NCBI RefSeq assembly: GCF_034344865.1
Contig: NZ_CP133774.1
Span: forward strand, 6,076,001 to 6,140,000
Source of the DNA: Pseudomonas sp. 10S4
GTDB taxonomy: Bacteria; Pseudomonadota; Gammaproteobacteria; Pseudomonadales; Pseudomonadaceae
Direction of reading: 5' to 3'
DNA length: 64,000 nucleotides
Part shown: in pieces, positions 48,077-58,664 of the stretch
How positions within the stretch are numbered: the first letter of the stretch is position 1
How the letters are laid out: each line of letters begins with the position of its first letter
Notes under the pieces: model-generated
The model's input: only the letters and a program-made list of their open reading frames with translations
What the model was told of the DNA's origin: nothing
Database searches by the model: none
Program-made: the position numbers and the translations under genes

Positions 48077-48235
48077 CAGAGTGTGTAAAAACGCTTCGCC
48101 AAAATTGAAGTGTGCGCGTCTACGTTAAATCTGAAATTTATCGGCACGTCAGCAGATGTGGATTTCGCGTAGGAGCGCGATTTTCAGTCCGGTTTTGAGT
48201 ACCTGTCGCGCTCAAAAACGTTTTTACACAGCCTC
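48077..48235 (+). mobile_element. 159-bp MITE-like element, copy 4
   Basis: Ends CAGAGTGTGTAAAAACG and CGTTTTTACACAGCCTC, flanked by GGCC on both sides (48073-48076, 48236-48239). Same internal inverted repeats as the other copies. Confidence 0.88.
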
Positions 48236-48290
48236 GGCCGAATGCTGCCCTTGACGACAGGCAAGAATCGGCCAAAAGCGGTCGGTCAGC
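48236..48290. repeat. Right part of the palindromic repeat hosting MITE copy 4
   Basis: GGCCGAATGCTGCCCTTGAC followed by GACAGGCAAGAATCGGCC and AAAAGCGGTC. The left arm (CCGCTTTTGGCC) is on the other side of the MITE. Confidence 0.72.
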
Positions 48291-48506
48291 CCCTACTTTT
48301 TAGGGGATGGTTAAATTTCCAGCCAGAATCGAATATCAGCGACCAGTTGCTTAAAACTACTGGCGCTTTTTCGGGAGACGCATTTGGTATCGCAATACTA
48401 TTACGTATAAGAAGTTGCGCCTGACTCGGTAAAAACAGCTGCCGACTTCGCTCAATTCGTCGAGCAAATCGGCGCCAGCCATCTGAATGATGGCGCATGG
48501 CCTTGA

Positions 48507-48627
48507 TGCGCAAGAAGTTGCGCACTTTTTTCGAAACCCCCTCCAATATCGCTAAGCGCCAAGCCCGCCGTGGCCTCCAGCCGAGTGCGCAAGAAGTTGC
48601 GCAGTACTGCGCAACTTCTTGCGCACT
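48507..48627. repeat. Triple TGCGCAAGAAGTTGCGCA motif with perfect 44-bp palindrome
   Basis: The 18-bp unit TGCGCAAGAAGTTGCGCA occurs at 48507-48524, then twice head-to-head at 48584-48627, forming a perfect 44-bp palindrome with no spacer. A half unit (GAAGTTGCGC) is at 48411. It lies 170-290 bases upstream of hcp. Confidence 0.88.
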
Positions 48628-48710
48628 TTGTGGGGTGTTTTCCCTTGAAAATCACTCAAGCAATTGAAAAACCTCGGCCATCCCCCGGTTTACTTGGTCC
48701 TCAACATTTC

Positions 48711-48726
48711 TGGCACGAACCTTGAT
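48711..48726 (+). promoter_or_regulatory. Candidate sigma-54 promoter of hcp
   Basis: TGGCACG-AACC-TTGAT, 69 bases before the hcp ATG. It fits the sigma-54 consensus TGGCACG-N4-TTGCW except for A instead of C at the -12 GC. Orphan hcp-vgrG loci are often RpoN-dependent. Confidence 0.5.
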
Positions 48727-48794
48727 AACAGTCAGGCACCCACCGGGCGATTTCGCCTCCCGGGCACCCTAAATTTTTAGCAAGGAGCACATCC

Positions 48795-49310
48795 ATGGCT
48801 ACACCAGCGTACATGTCCGTTACTGGCGAAAAACAAGGTCTGATCACTGCCGGCGCCTTCACCGCCGACTCGGTTGGCAACACCTACCAGGAAGGTCACG
48901 AAGACCAAGTCATGGTTCAGGCTTTCAGCCACGACGTGATCATCCCGCGTGACCCGCAATCCGGCCAACCAACCGGTCAGCGCGTTCACAAGCCAGTTGT
49001 GATCACCAAGGTCTACGACAAGGCTTCGCCACTGCTGCAAGCGGCTCTGACCTCCGGCGAGCGCATGAGCGAAATCGTTATCCAGTGGTACCGCACTTCG
49101 GCCCAAGGGACCCAAGAGCACTACTACACCACCAAACTGGAAGACGCGATCATCGTCGCCATCAACAACAAAATGCACAACTGCCAGGATCCGTCGAACT
49201 CCCACTTCACGCACCTGGAAGAAGTGCAATTCACCTACCGCAAAATCACCTGGACCCACGAAGTATCCGGTACTTCGGGTTCCGATGACTGGCGTCAGCC
49301 AGTCGCTTAA
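48795..49310 (+). CDS. hcp: Hcp, type VI secretion tube protein
   Basis: A 171-residue Hcp, forming hexameric rings stacked into the T6SS inner tube. Starts MATPAYMSVTGEKQGLITAG with AAGGAG eight bases upstream. It opens an orphan hcp-vgrG-DUF4123-rhs-immunity locus; no sheath or baseplate genes are in the window. Confidence 0.95.
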   Translation: MATPAYMSVTGEKQGLITAGAFTADSVGNTYQEGHEDQVMVQAFSHDVIIPRDPQSGQPTGQRVHKPVVITKVYDKASPLLQAALTSGERMSEIVIQWYRTSAQGTQEHYYTTKLEDAIIVAINNKMHNCQDPSNSHFTHLEEVQFTYRKITWTHEVSGTSGSDDWRQPVA

Positions 49311-49441
49311 TCGCGGCTGACCGCTTCACGCATCGGCCAGCTCTGCTGGTCGATGTTGTTTACGCTCCCCAGAATTTCGCGTCCGTTGACCTGGTTTTCG
49401 GGTGTCGACGAACGCAGTAAGCACTGCACAAGGAACAAGGG

Positions 49442-51483
49442 ATGTTCGCGCCGGCCAATCAGACTCACTTTGCCCTGACTATCGAAGGTCTGGATAACGA
49501 TCTCCAGGTGCTTGCCCTGCAAGGTCGGGAAGCCATCAGCCAGCCTTTTGTGTTTGAGGTGGATCTGGTCAGTGAACAGCCGTCCCTGGACCTCGAAACG
49601 CTGCTGCACAAACCGGCCTTTTTGCAGCTCTCGCCTGACGGCAGCGGCATTCATGGCCAGATCTATCGCGCCGCCCAGGGTGATTCCGGCAAACGCCTGA
49701 CCCGCTACGCGGTGACCCTGCGTCCGCAACTGTCCTACCTGGCGCACCGCATCAACCAACGCATCTTCCAGAACCTCACCGTACCGAAAATCGTCGGCAT
49801 GGTCCTCGAAGAGCACGGCATTCAAAGCAACGCCTACGAATTCAAAGTCGGGGCGATTTATCCCGAGCGCATCTACTGCGTTCAATACGATGAATCGGAC
49901 CTGCAGTTCATCCAGCGCCTGTGCGAGGAAGAAGGTATTCACTACCACTTCCAGCACAGCGCCACGGCCCACAAACTGGTGTTCGGCGATGACCAGACGG
50001 TGTTCCCGAAACTCGCGCCAGTGGCCTACCAGCAAGACTCCGGCATGGTCGCGACTAACCCGGTGATCAAGCGCTTCGACCTGCGCCTGGAAACCCGCAC
50101 CAGCCGCACCACCCGCCGCGACTACGACTTCGAAAAACCGCGCCTGACCCTCGAAGCGGAAAACCGTGGCGACGCCCTGCCCGACCTCGAAGACTACGAC
50201 TACCCCGGTCGCTTCATCGACCGCGAGCGCGGCAAGCACCTGGCCAAACGCGCCCTCGAACGTCACCGCAGCGACTTCCAGCTCGCCGAAGGCAGAAGCG
50301 ATCAGCCGATCCTGGTCAGCGGCCACTTCCTGGCCCTGACCGAGCACCCGAAAGCCAAATGGAACGACCTGTGGCTGCTGACCGAAATCCTCCACGAAGG
50401 CAAACAGCCGCAAGTGCTGGAAGAGTCGGTCACCAGCAATACCACGGCGTTGAAGGACGACTTCCATCAAGGCTATCGCAATCGTTTCCAGGCGACCCCG
50501 TGGGACGTGCCGAACCGCCCGCCGCTGAACCACCCAAAACCACGGATCCTCGGCAGCCAAAGCGCCGTCGTCACCGGGCCCAAAGGTGAAGAGATCCACT
50601 GCGACCAGTACGGCCGCGTCAAAGTGCAATTTCACTGGGACCGCGAAGGCCAGGCCGACGACAAGACCAGTTGCTGGCTGCGCGTCTCCTCCGCCTGGGC
50701 CGGCGCCCACTACGGCGGCATCGCCATCCCGCGGATCGGCATGGAAGTGCTGGTTTCGTTTTTGGAAGGCGACCCCGACCAGCCGCTGATCAGCGGCTGC
50801 CTGTACCACAAGGAAAACGTCGTCCCCTACGACCTGCCGGCGAACAAAACCCGCAGCACTTTCAAAACCCTGAGCTCCCCGGTGGTGGCGGCTACAACGA
50901 ACTGCGCATCGAGGATAAGAAAGGGCAGGAACAGATCTTCCTGCACGCCCAGCGCGACTGGGACGAAAACGTCGAGCACGACCAGAAAATCCGCGTCGGC
51001 AACGAACGCCACGACACTGTCGAGCAAAACAGCTACAGCGAATTCAAGGCCGAAGAACACCACACCGTCTACGCCGACCGCAAAGTCGAAACCCGCGCCA
51101 ACGACCACCTCACCGTGGGCGTTAACCAACACATCAAGGTGGGTACCGGGCAATTCATTGAAGCGGGGCAAGAAATCCACCTGAGCAGCGGCATGAAAGT
51201 GGTGCTCGAAGCCGGCAGCGAACTGACCCTGATCGGTGGCGGGAGCTTCATCAAGATCGACGGCAGCGGCGTCACGCTGAGCGGGCCGGTGATCAACATG
51301 AACTCCGGTGGCAGTCCTGGTAACGGAACGGGCGCGGCACCGCTGATGCCGGGGGCATTGAAACAGGCCGATGCGGATAAGGCGGGCGCGGTACTGACCC
51401 CGGCGCAGATCAATACGCTGAAACGCAATGCGCCGTTCTGTGAAGAGTGTGAAAAATGCAAGGCAGGTGCTTGTGCGATCTGA
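49442..51483 (+). CDS. vgrG: VgrG/TssI spike protein (one-base frameshift)
   Basis: Corrected length 680 residues. Order: gp27-like base (about 1-330), gp5 OB-fold (about 380-450), needle region, and a Cys-rich tail (FCEECEKCKAGACAI). The frame breaks at 50877-50880: FKTLSSP-GGGGYNELRIED needs five C and four are present. This is the spike that delivers the downstream Rhs effector with the DUF4123 adaptor. Confidence 0.93.
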
Positions 51484-52212
51484 TCTTTTGACTCCGCAGG
51501 CGTGGTTGGCTGAGCGGCCGTTGCAGGTGGGTGAGCGGTTGTATTTGATCGTTAGTGCGGCCAGTGATGCCGAAGCGCTCAAAGCTTTCTACCAGCAAGA
51601 CATGGCTCCAGAACTGACCCCCATCTGGAGCGGCACGCCTTACGCCGATTGGCAGCCCGTTATGCCCTACCTCGCCGAATTGAAACCCAACGCCGGTTTT
51701 CTTCAGTGGATTGCCGAAACCGACGCCCAGGATTGGGGTTGGTTGGCGGTGTCCTCCAGCACCCAGGACGTCGTGTTTGAACATCTTCGCAGTTTGACTC
51801 AGGTGTTCATGCCTGACGGAACCGAGGTGTTTTTCGGTTCTGGGATGGGCGGCACATCTTCCCGATTCTTGAAGGGCTGGGTGCAGGAGCTGGTGAGGTT
51901 TTGCCAGTGTTCGACCGCTACCTGATCAATGGCCAGAAACTGGAGGTGGGGCCAAGGGGAGTGCCACCGGCCAAGGCTTGGCCGTGGTGGGAGGTGCCGC
52001 AGAAGTTAGTCGACACACTGGCAGAGAAAGACCACACCACCGTCGTCGACAACTTGATGCAGTGGTTGGGAGAGGATTGCCCGGAACTCTTCTTCGCCTT
52101 CCCCGAAAGTAACCTGCGCCACAAGGTCGAGCGCTTCGTGCGCCAACAATCCAATACAGAAGATATGGCAGAGCGTCTTGCTGCTGAGCTGACAAAGGAA
52201 GTCACGTCATGA
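51473..52212 (+). CDS. DUF4123 adaptor/chaperone for the T6SS effector (one-base frameshift)
   Basis: DUF4123 proteins (Tap-1/TEC) load effectors on their cognate VgrG. It starts at a GTG overlapping the vgrG end. N-terminal part up to TQVFMPDGTEVFF; C-terminal part VLPVFDRYLINGQKLEVGPR in the next frame. The break is at 51830-51834: GTEVFF-RFWDGRHIFPIL needs six T and five are present. Corrected length about 246 residues. Overlaps the rhs start by four bases. Confidence 0.87.
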
Positions 52213-55200
52213 TTGATCCCATCGGTAATTTGGTTATTCGAGTTCTCGACGCCAAGACCCCAGACGTGAATGTCATTCTCAAGGACTTCAATAATTGCCT
52301 AACCGAATACAAGACCTGGGCCGACGGCTTCTGGACTGGCTGGGCAATGGATGTAGATCAGAAGTTCAAGGTGGGCAACGAAGTCAGCGTTACTGAGCGC
52401 AAGACCAAGACAGGGCCGGTTGAAACCTTTGCCACCTGCCCGTTGATGGGTGATTTCACACTGATCCATATGTTTGAGAGCGCTCGGTACGTGCCCATCG
52501 GCAATACACCGGTCAAGCTCGAACCCGTCAAAAAAGCGATGTTCGGCGGATACGACGTGGTCGGCCCGGTGATTCCTGCGAATATCGGCCCGAGCGGCAT
52601 TGAAGTTATCAAGGGCTGCAAGCCGGGTCAGATGTACCGCATCACTTTTTTCCCTAATGTTTCTGAAAGCAACGTCAAAGCGCTGTACGACTCATACCAG
52701 GGTGTCATCGGCAATCTTGACGGCTGGTTGAAAAGCGAATGGTCGAGTAAGTTCCAGCCGCAGTGGGCGAGCTACTCGGCGACTGACCGGGCGGGTCGCT
52801 CGCTCATATTGATGCAGTCTGCACTCGATAGTCTTGAGAAGGCGCTTCTGGGTCTGTGGGATGACATCAAAAGCCTGTTCGAACTATTAGCCGACCCCTT
52901 TAAAAATGTGAAAAAACTTCTTCAGTACCTGAGTGAAGAAGAAATCGAGAAACTCTATTCAGCATCGAAAGAAGCGATTGCCACCGGACTGCTGATTCTC
53001 AGCGACGAACCGCTGATGTTCATCTACCTCTCAGCCATTATCGCGTGGGTTGGCATGCTGCCGCCGCAAGTCTGTGTGGAAGTAATTACGGCCATCGGCG
53101 CTTCCTTTCTGATCAACGTGGTGCTGGGGATCTGCCTATCGGGCGGTCTCGGGCTGGCGATTCGTGTTGGTACAAAAACCTTGGCCAAGGTCCAATCTGG
53201 CACAGCGGTAAAAATGCTAGAGGAGCTCGCGGAAAAACTCTTGGCCGCGAGTAAGGGACACGCCTTGAAGGCTCACGGCGAAACCGTGAAACCACTGTTG
53301 GCCAGTGCGCAAGGCGTACCGATGGATGCCGCCAAAAAGGCTGCATTGAAAATCGAGCAAGCCACCGCAGCAACAGCAAAAGGTCCTTTGCCAATCACCA
53401 ACGACACACCTGCCTTGCTGGAAAAAAACGCCTCCGCATTTGCTCGAAAAAAGCAGAAAAGCAATTCGTCCTGGAGCCAAAGGAAAAGGTCAGCGATGCT
53501 CCGGCCCAGTCAAAAACGCCCGACAAAAAAAGCGCAACCAGTGCCGAGAAAACCAGCACCAACAATTGCCCGGTTTCCATGGTTACCGGTGAAGAGCTAC
53601 TGACGCTGACCGATGGTCAGCTCGATGGACTGCTACCTTTCGAGTGGACTCGCCTTTACCGCACCAGCGCCGCGGAAATTGATTGCGGCCTTGGTTACGG
53701 CTGGAGCCATGCACTTGCCCAGCGGGTGGACGTCAAAGATGAAGAGGTGGTCTGGACCGACCACGAAAACCGTATCACCACGTTCCCGTTACCGAGTGTG
53801 CAGCGTCCGGCGATCACCAACAGCCTGTCGGAAGCAGCGATTTTCCTTGGTGATGATCCCTCAGAACTGATCCTCACCCAAGCCGGAGAACGTACCCAGT
53901 TCTACCACTTTCGTTACAACAACAAGGGCGCCACGCTGATCGCCATCAGCGACAACTACGGCAATCGCCTGCACATCACCCGTGACATTCACGGGCGAAT
54001 CAAACGCGTCGATAACGGCGCCGGTCGTGCCCTTCTCGTGCGATACGATCGCAAGCACATCGTCGGCATCGACTACCAGCAGTTCATCCCGGCCGACAAT
54101 CTCGAAGACGCCTGGAGCACCATCCAGACCCTGGTCACCTACAGCTACGACACCCAACACCGCCTGATCGAAGCCAAAAACGCCGCCGGCGAAGCCGAGC
54201 GTTATGCCTACAACGACCAGAACGTCATTCTTGAGCGGCAACTCGCCGGCGGCGCCAGTTTCTATTGGGAATGGGAAAAAGAAGGTAAATCGGCGCGATG
54301 CATCCATCACTGGGCAAGCTTCTCGCAGATGGACGCGCATTACGCCTGGGATGATAAAGGCAGTGTCACGGTTACCAATGCTGACGGCAGCGAAGAGGTC
54401 TACACCCACGACGATAAGGCTCGACTGGTCGCCAAGGTTGATCCGGACGGTGCGGAGCACCTCAAGGCCTACGACGACAAAGGCCGCCTGATCGCCGAAA
54501 AAGATCCACTCGGCGCCGTCACCGAATACCAATACAACGAAGCAGGCCGACTGATCGCGGTCATTCCACCCGAAGACACCCCGACCTCTTATGAGTATTA
54601 CCACGGCTACGTCCGGGTGGTGAATCGTGGCCCGTCGAAGTGGATATATTGGCGCAACGACCAAGGCGAAATCACTGAACAAATCGACCCTGATGGTAAT
54701 TCAACCCACTACAACTATGACCGCCAGGGCCGTCTTCTAGAAATCCGTCATCCGGATGGCAGTCGTCATCAACTGGGCTGGAACAATCTCGGGCAACTGC
54801 TTGAAGAGCAACTGCCGGACGGTGGTCAGCGCAAGTACCGCTACGACGCGTTGGGTCGGCAGATCACCCGTCAGGACGAAAGCGGCGCAATCACCCAATA
54901 CCAATGGGATGCTGCTAACCGCCTGGCGCAAATCACCCTGCCCGGTGGCGCTACGCGCGCGTTCACTTACAACCCATACGGCCGCGTCACCGCCGAGCGC
55001 GATGAGTTGGGCCGAGTCACCCGCTACGAATATGCCGACAACCTGCACTTGGTCAGCCGTCGTATCAATCCGGATGGCAGCCAACTGCGCTATCGCTACG
55101 ACAACGCACGTCTGCTGCTCAGCGAGATCGAAAACGAACGTGGCGAGCACTACCACCTCGATTACTACCCGAACGGACTCATCCAGCAGGAAACCGGTTT

Positions 55201-57022
55201 CGATGGTCGTCGTACCGCGTACGAATACGATCTTAACGGTCAATTGCTAAAGAAAACCGAGTTCGGCGATGACGGCAGTGAGCTGATTACCGAGTACCAG
55301 CGCGATGCCGCTGGCCGCCTGCTGGTGAAAACCCTGGCCGATGACGAGGAAATTCACTATAGCTACGACGCCCTTGGCCGCCTTGTAAACGTCGACGACG
55401 GCCACTGGCCACTCGCTTACGAATACGACCTGCAAGACCGCCTGATCACCGAGCACCAAGGTTGGGGAACCCTGCGTTACGAGTACGACACCGTAGGCCA
55501 ACTGAAACACTGCCGCCTCCCAGACGGCAGCAAGCTTGATTATCGCCACCAACAAGGCGGTCAACTGAGCAGCATCGACCTCAACGGTTCGCGCCTGACC
55601 ACTCACCAGTTCAGCGCAGGTCGCGAACAGCAGCGTCAACAGGGTCTGTTGCTCAGCCAATACCAATACGATGAACAAGGCCGCCTGCAAGCTCACAGCG
55701 TTAGCCAGCAGGACCGCAACCTGTTCCAGCGTCGCTACGCTTACGATGCAAACGGCAACCTCGCCGGCATCGATGACAGCCGGAAAGGCAATCGTAGTTA
55801 TCACTACGACCCGCTCGACCGTTTGATCAACGTTCGAGGCGCCACCCCGGAAAGCTTTGCCCACGACCCGGCGGGCAACCTTCTAGGTCAAGGTAACCAA
55901 CCCACCGCGAACTTGGCCAATGTCAAAGGCAACCGTTTGCTGATGCAGGGCGATCGACATTACGACTACGACGCCTTTGGCAATTTGAGCCGTGAGCGCC
56001 GCGGAACAGGACAAAAGCTCGTCACCGAATACAGTTACGACTGCCAGCATCGATTGGTCGGCGTTAGCCTTCCTGGCGGCAGCGTTGCAAGCTACAAATA
56101 CGATGCCTTCGGTCGCCGTATAGCCAAAACCGTCGACGGCCAAACCACAGAGTTCCTGTGGCAAGGCGAACGCCTCATTGCCGAAAGCGCCAACAATCGC
56201 TATCGCAGCTACATCTACGAGCCGGGCAGCTTCCGACCGTTGGCAATGCTCGATGGCGAAGGCCCGCTCAAAGCTGAGCCGTTCTACTACCAACTTGACC
56301 ACCTTGGCACTCCTCAGGAACTCACCGACTACAGCGGCGAGATCATGTGGTCGGCGAAATACCGTGCCTATGGCAACCTCGCCACTCTTGATGTGGCTCA
56401 AATCGATAACCCGCTGCGCTTCCAGGGTCAATACTTCGATGCTGAGACGGGCTTACATTACAACCGGCATCGCTACTACAATCCGGGCACTGGACGGTAT
56501 CTGACGCCGGACCCGATCAAGCTTGCGGGTGGGTTGAACAACTATCAATACGTACCTAACCCTACGGGGTGGGTGGATCCGTTGGGGCTGAGCTGCGAAC
56601 CTTGCGACGGTCCTGACGAGAAACAATCAAACCAGTCTCGGGAAACAACATACGAGAGTCTTCCTCGCCTCCCAAGCACTCCAGAGGAAGGATATCTGTA
56701 CCGCGGCGTTCATAAGGGGCATCCTGCGGAAACTGACGCATTTTCCGGAAAGGTAACTCCCGGAAAGATTGATGGCGTAGTAAACCCTGATGATCACAAT
56801 TATGGAGGACACTCAGGAGACAGCCCCTATACTTCATGGACAAGATCACCTGATATCGCTAGGCAGTTTGCGAAAGAGGACGGCCTTATTCTGAGAGTCA
56901 AAATCGGTGCCCCAAAGGAAGGGGATAAGTGGTCATGGCAGTTTTCCGAAGACCGTTGGGGAGAGCAAGAAGTCCTCATGAAAGGTCCTCGCAATGGAGA
57001 TATCGAGGTATTTAAACCATGA
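52209..57022 (+). CDS. Rhs-family T6SS effector with C-terminal ADP-ribosyltransferase-like toxin (one-base frameshift)
   Basis: Corrected length 1604 residues. N-terminal non-PAAR-like domain with two hydrophobic segments (about 270-325); then the Rhs/YD-repeat cage, from VSMVTGEELLTLTDGQLDG to the cleavage motif GWVDPLGL at about 56570-56590. The variable tip of about 144 residues follows: YLYRGVHKGH, SPYTSWTRSPDIARQFA and GEQEVLM give an Arg, an STS-like Ser and an ExE, the R-S-E pattern of arginine-type ADP-ribosyltransferases. The frame breaks at 53457-53462: FARKK-AEKQFVLEPKEK needs seven A and six are present. Immunity gene follows. Confidence 0.9.
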
Positions 57023-57435
57023 ATATATTAGATTTTTTACAGCAGAGTTTTCATCTCACAGATAACGGGATGAAATCTGCCCAACTGATTGAAAAATTAA
57101 CTGAAGAAAGTTTCACTTACAAAAACGATTACATTATAAAAAAATCTAGCAATGCGTACAAAGAAGAGCTCACCATTCAAAAAGAAATTGCAAACAGTAC
57201 TTCATCAGCAATGCCTGGACTTGAAGAGCTGATAAACGCACTTTCATGCATGGCACCTGACGCAATCATATCTATGCGTTTCATTGACGGCCCCAACTGG
57301 GACGGTCGTATTTTTTATGACGAAAAAAACACACTTACTGGTGTAATAATTGGAAAAAAGAAAAATAGGGATTGGAAAACACCTCCAAACTGGGACGGCT
57401 CAGAAGAAATGTTAAAAACATACAACACCAAATGA
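57019..57435 (+). CDS. Probable immunity protein for the Rhs toxin
   Basis: A 138-residue protein (MNILDFLQQSFHLTDNGMKS) starting four bases inside the rhs stop. It is AT-rich compared with the Rhs core, like many immunity genes that change with the toxin tip. No family recognised; role inferred from position. Confidence 0.72.
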   Translation: MNILDFLQQSFHLTDNGMKSAQLIEKLTEESFTYKNDYIIKKSSNAYKEELTIQKEIANSTSSAMPGLEELINALSCMAPDAIISMRFIDGPNWDGRIFYDEKNTLTGVIIGKKKNRDWKTPPNWDGSEEMLKTYNTK

Positions 57436-57464
57436 GTACACGGGGCAATGAGTCTGGGTGTCGG

Positions 57465-57960
57465 TACCGCGTCTGTGATGCGACCGTGATTTTCTTTCTT
57501 CTGAGTGTGATGGCGCGAGCGACGCATGGCTCGCGTCTGCCGTAAATGCTCAAGCAACTCCTTCTTCAGAGCCCCGCGGGCCTGTATGAAGAGGGTGCGA
57601 TAGATCGTCTCGTGTGACACCTGATAACTCGTATCGTCCGGGTAGGTTCGCTTCAGCCAGCCGGCAATTTGCTCCGGTGACCACTGCAATTGAAGCTTGT
57701 CTGCAACAACTTGCGCCACCGCTCGGTTCTCAACAAGCTTGCAGACCTTAGGTCGATGGGCGCGATCCCAGGCAGCCTGATCAGCTTGATTAGTTCGGTA
57801 ACACCCTTCGATCTCATGGCTAATGGTAGAGGCTGCTCGCCCTAGCAGCATTGCTATGGAACGGATCGAGTTACCTGCCACCATTGCACGCGAAATCTCC
57901 TCGCGCTCAGCCAACGTTAGCGCCAATCTGGACCTGTGGAGTACATCTCCAGCCCATTGT
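57465..57960 (-). pseudogene. IS30-family transposase remnant (N-terminal half)
   Basis: The reverse frame reads LTLAEREEISRAMVAGNSIR, then HTH and WSPEQIAGWLKRTYPDDTSY, and HHTQKKENHGRITDAV. These are the N-terminal parts of IS30 transposases. The catalytic DDE half is missing: it ends where the immunity gene's downstream region begins. No terminal inverted repeat found. Confidence 0.8.
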
Positions 57961-57961
57961 G

Positions 57962-58016
57962 AGCGACAGAGAACGACCCAAAGCAGCCCTTCATGAAGGG
58001 CAGAGTTCGGCCAAGA
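57962..58016. repeat. Palindromic CTTTGGGTCG repeat, free copy
   Basis: GAACGACCCAAAGCAGCCC, then GGGCAGAGTTCGGCCAAGA, inverted around CTTCATGAAG. It lies at the border of the IS30 remnant. Confidence 0.7.
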
Positions 58017-58122
58017 GCCGACATTACAAAACAACAGTGATCCTTGGCTGTTTCTGTAATGTCGGAGACATTGCTGCCGCCCTAAAGCGTTGCAGCCGTA
58101 ACGTTGAGGGCTCGCCTCGATA

Positions 58123-58479
58123 TCAAGGAGAGGTCGACCACACGGCTAGCTCATAGCCATCAGGGTCGATGAAGTGGAAACGGCGACCACCCGGAAACGA
58201 AAAAACTTCACGACTAATGGTCGCACCCGCTGATTTGATCCTTAGCTGGGTTTGCTCAAGATCATCCGCATATAGGATGATCAAAGGCCCACCCGTTCGC
58301 ACTGACTCTCCTGTAGTGAATCCACCACTCATGCGTCCGTCGCTGAACTCGGTATAAGTCGGGCCGTAGTCAACGAAACTCCAGCCGAATATGCTTCCGT
58401 AGAAGGTCTTGCTTCGATCGATGTCAACGACATTGAACTCAATGTTGTCGATCTGACGGTCTTTTCCTTGCATGCCCAT
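58123..58479 (-). CDS. VOC (glyoxalase/dioxygenase) superfamily protein
   Basis: A 118-residue protein from ATG 58479 (MGMQGKDRQIDNIEFNVVDI) with AGGAAG upstream. Two beta-alpha-beta-beta-beta modules; RFHFIDPDGYELAVWS at the end is typical. Metal ligands and substrate are not assignable. The 71 upstream codons of the open frame look non-coding. Confidence 0.82.
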   Translation of the reverse strand: MGMQGKDRQIDNIEFNVVDIDRSKTFYGSIFGWSFVDYGPTYTEFSDGRMSGGFTTGESVRTGGPLIILYADDLEQTQLRIKSAGATISREVFSFPGGRRFHFIDPDGYELAVWSTSP

Positions 58480-58585
58480 TGACGCTTCCTTGGTTGATTG
58501 GGAGGAAGCGAGTTTAGGACATTTGGCCATTCCAGCGTTGAGGCAGATGTCTATTGCCGTCGCTACATCATGAGTGACCGCCATG

Positions 58586-58642
58586 GGTCGACTGCTGTCC
58601 TTTGTGACAGGCAGAGAACGCCCAAAGCGGTCTGTCAGCTGC
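58586..58642. repeat. Palindromic CTTTGGGTCG repeat, free copy
   Basis: GTCGACTGCTGTCCTTTGTG, ACAGGCAGAGAACGCCCAAA and GCGGTCTGTCAG: same unit as next to MITE copies 1 and 4. Confidence 0.7.
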
Positions 58643-58664
58643 TTAAAGATCGGCCAAATCGACG

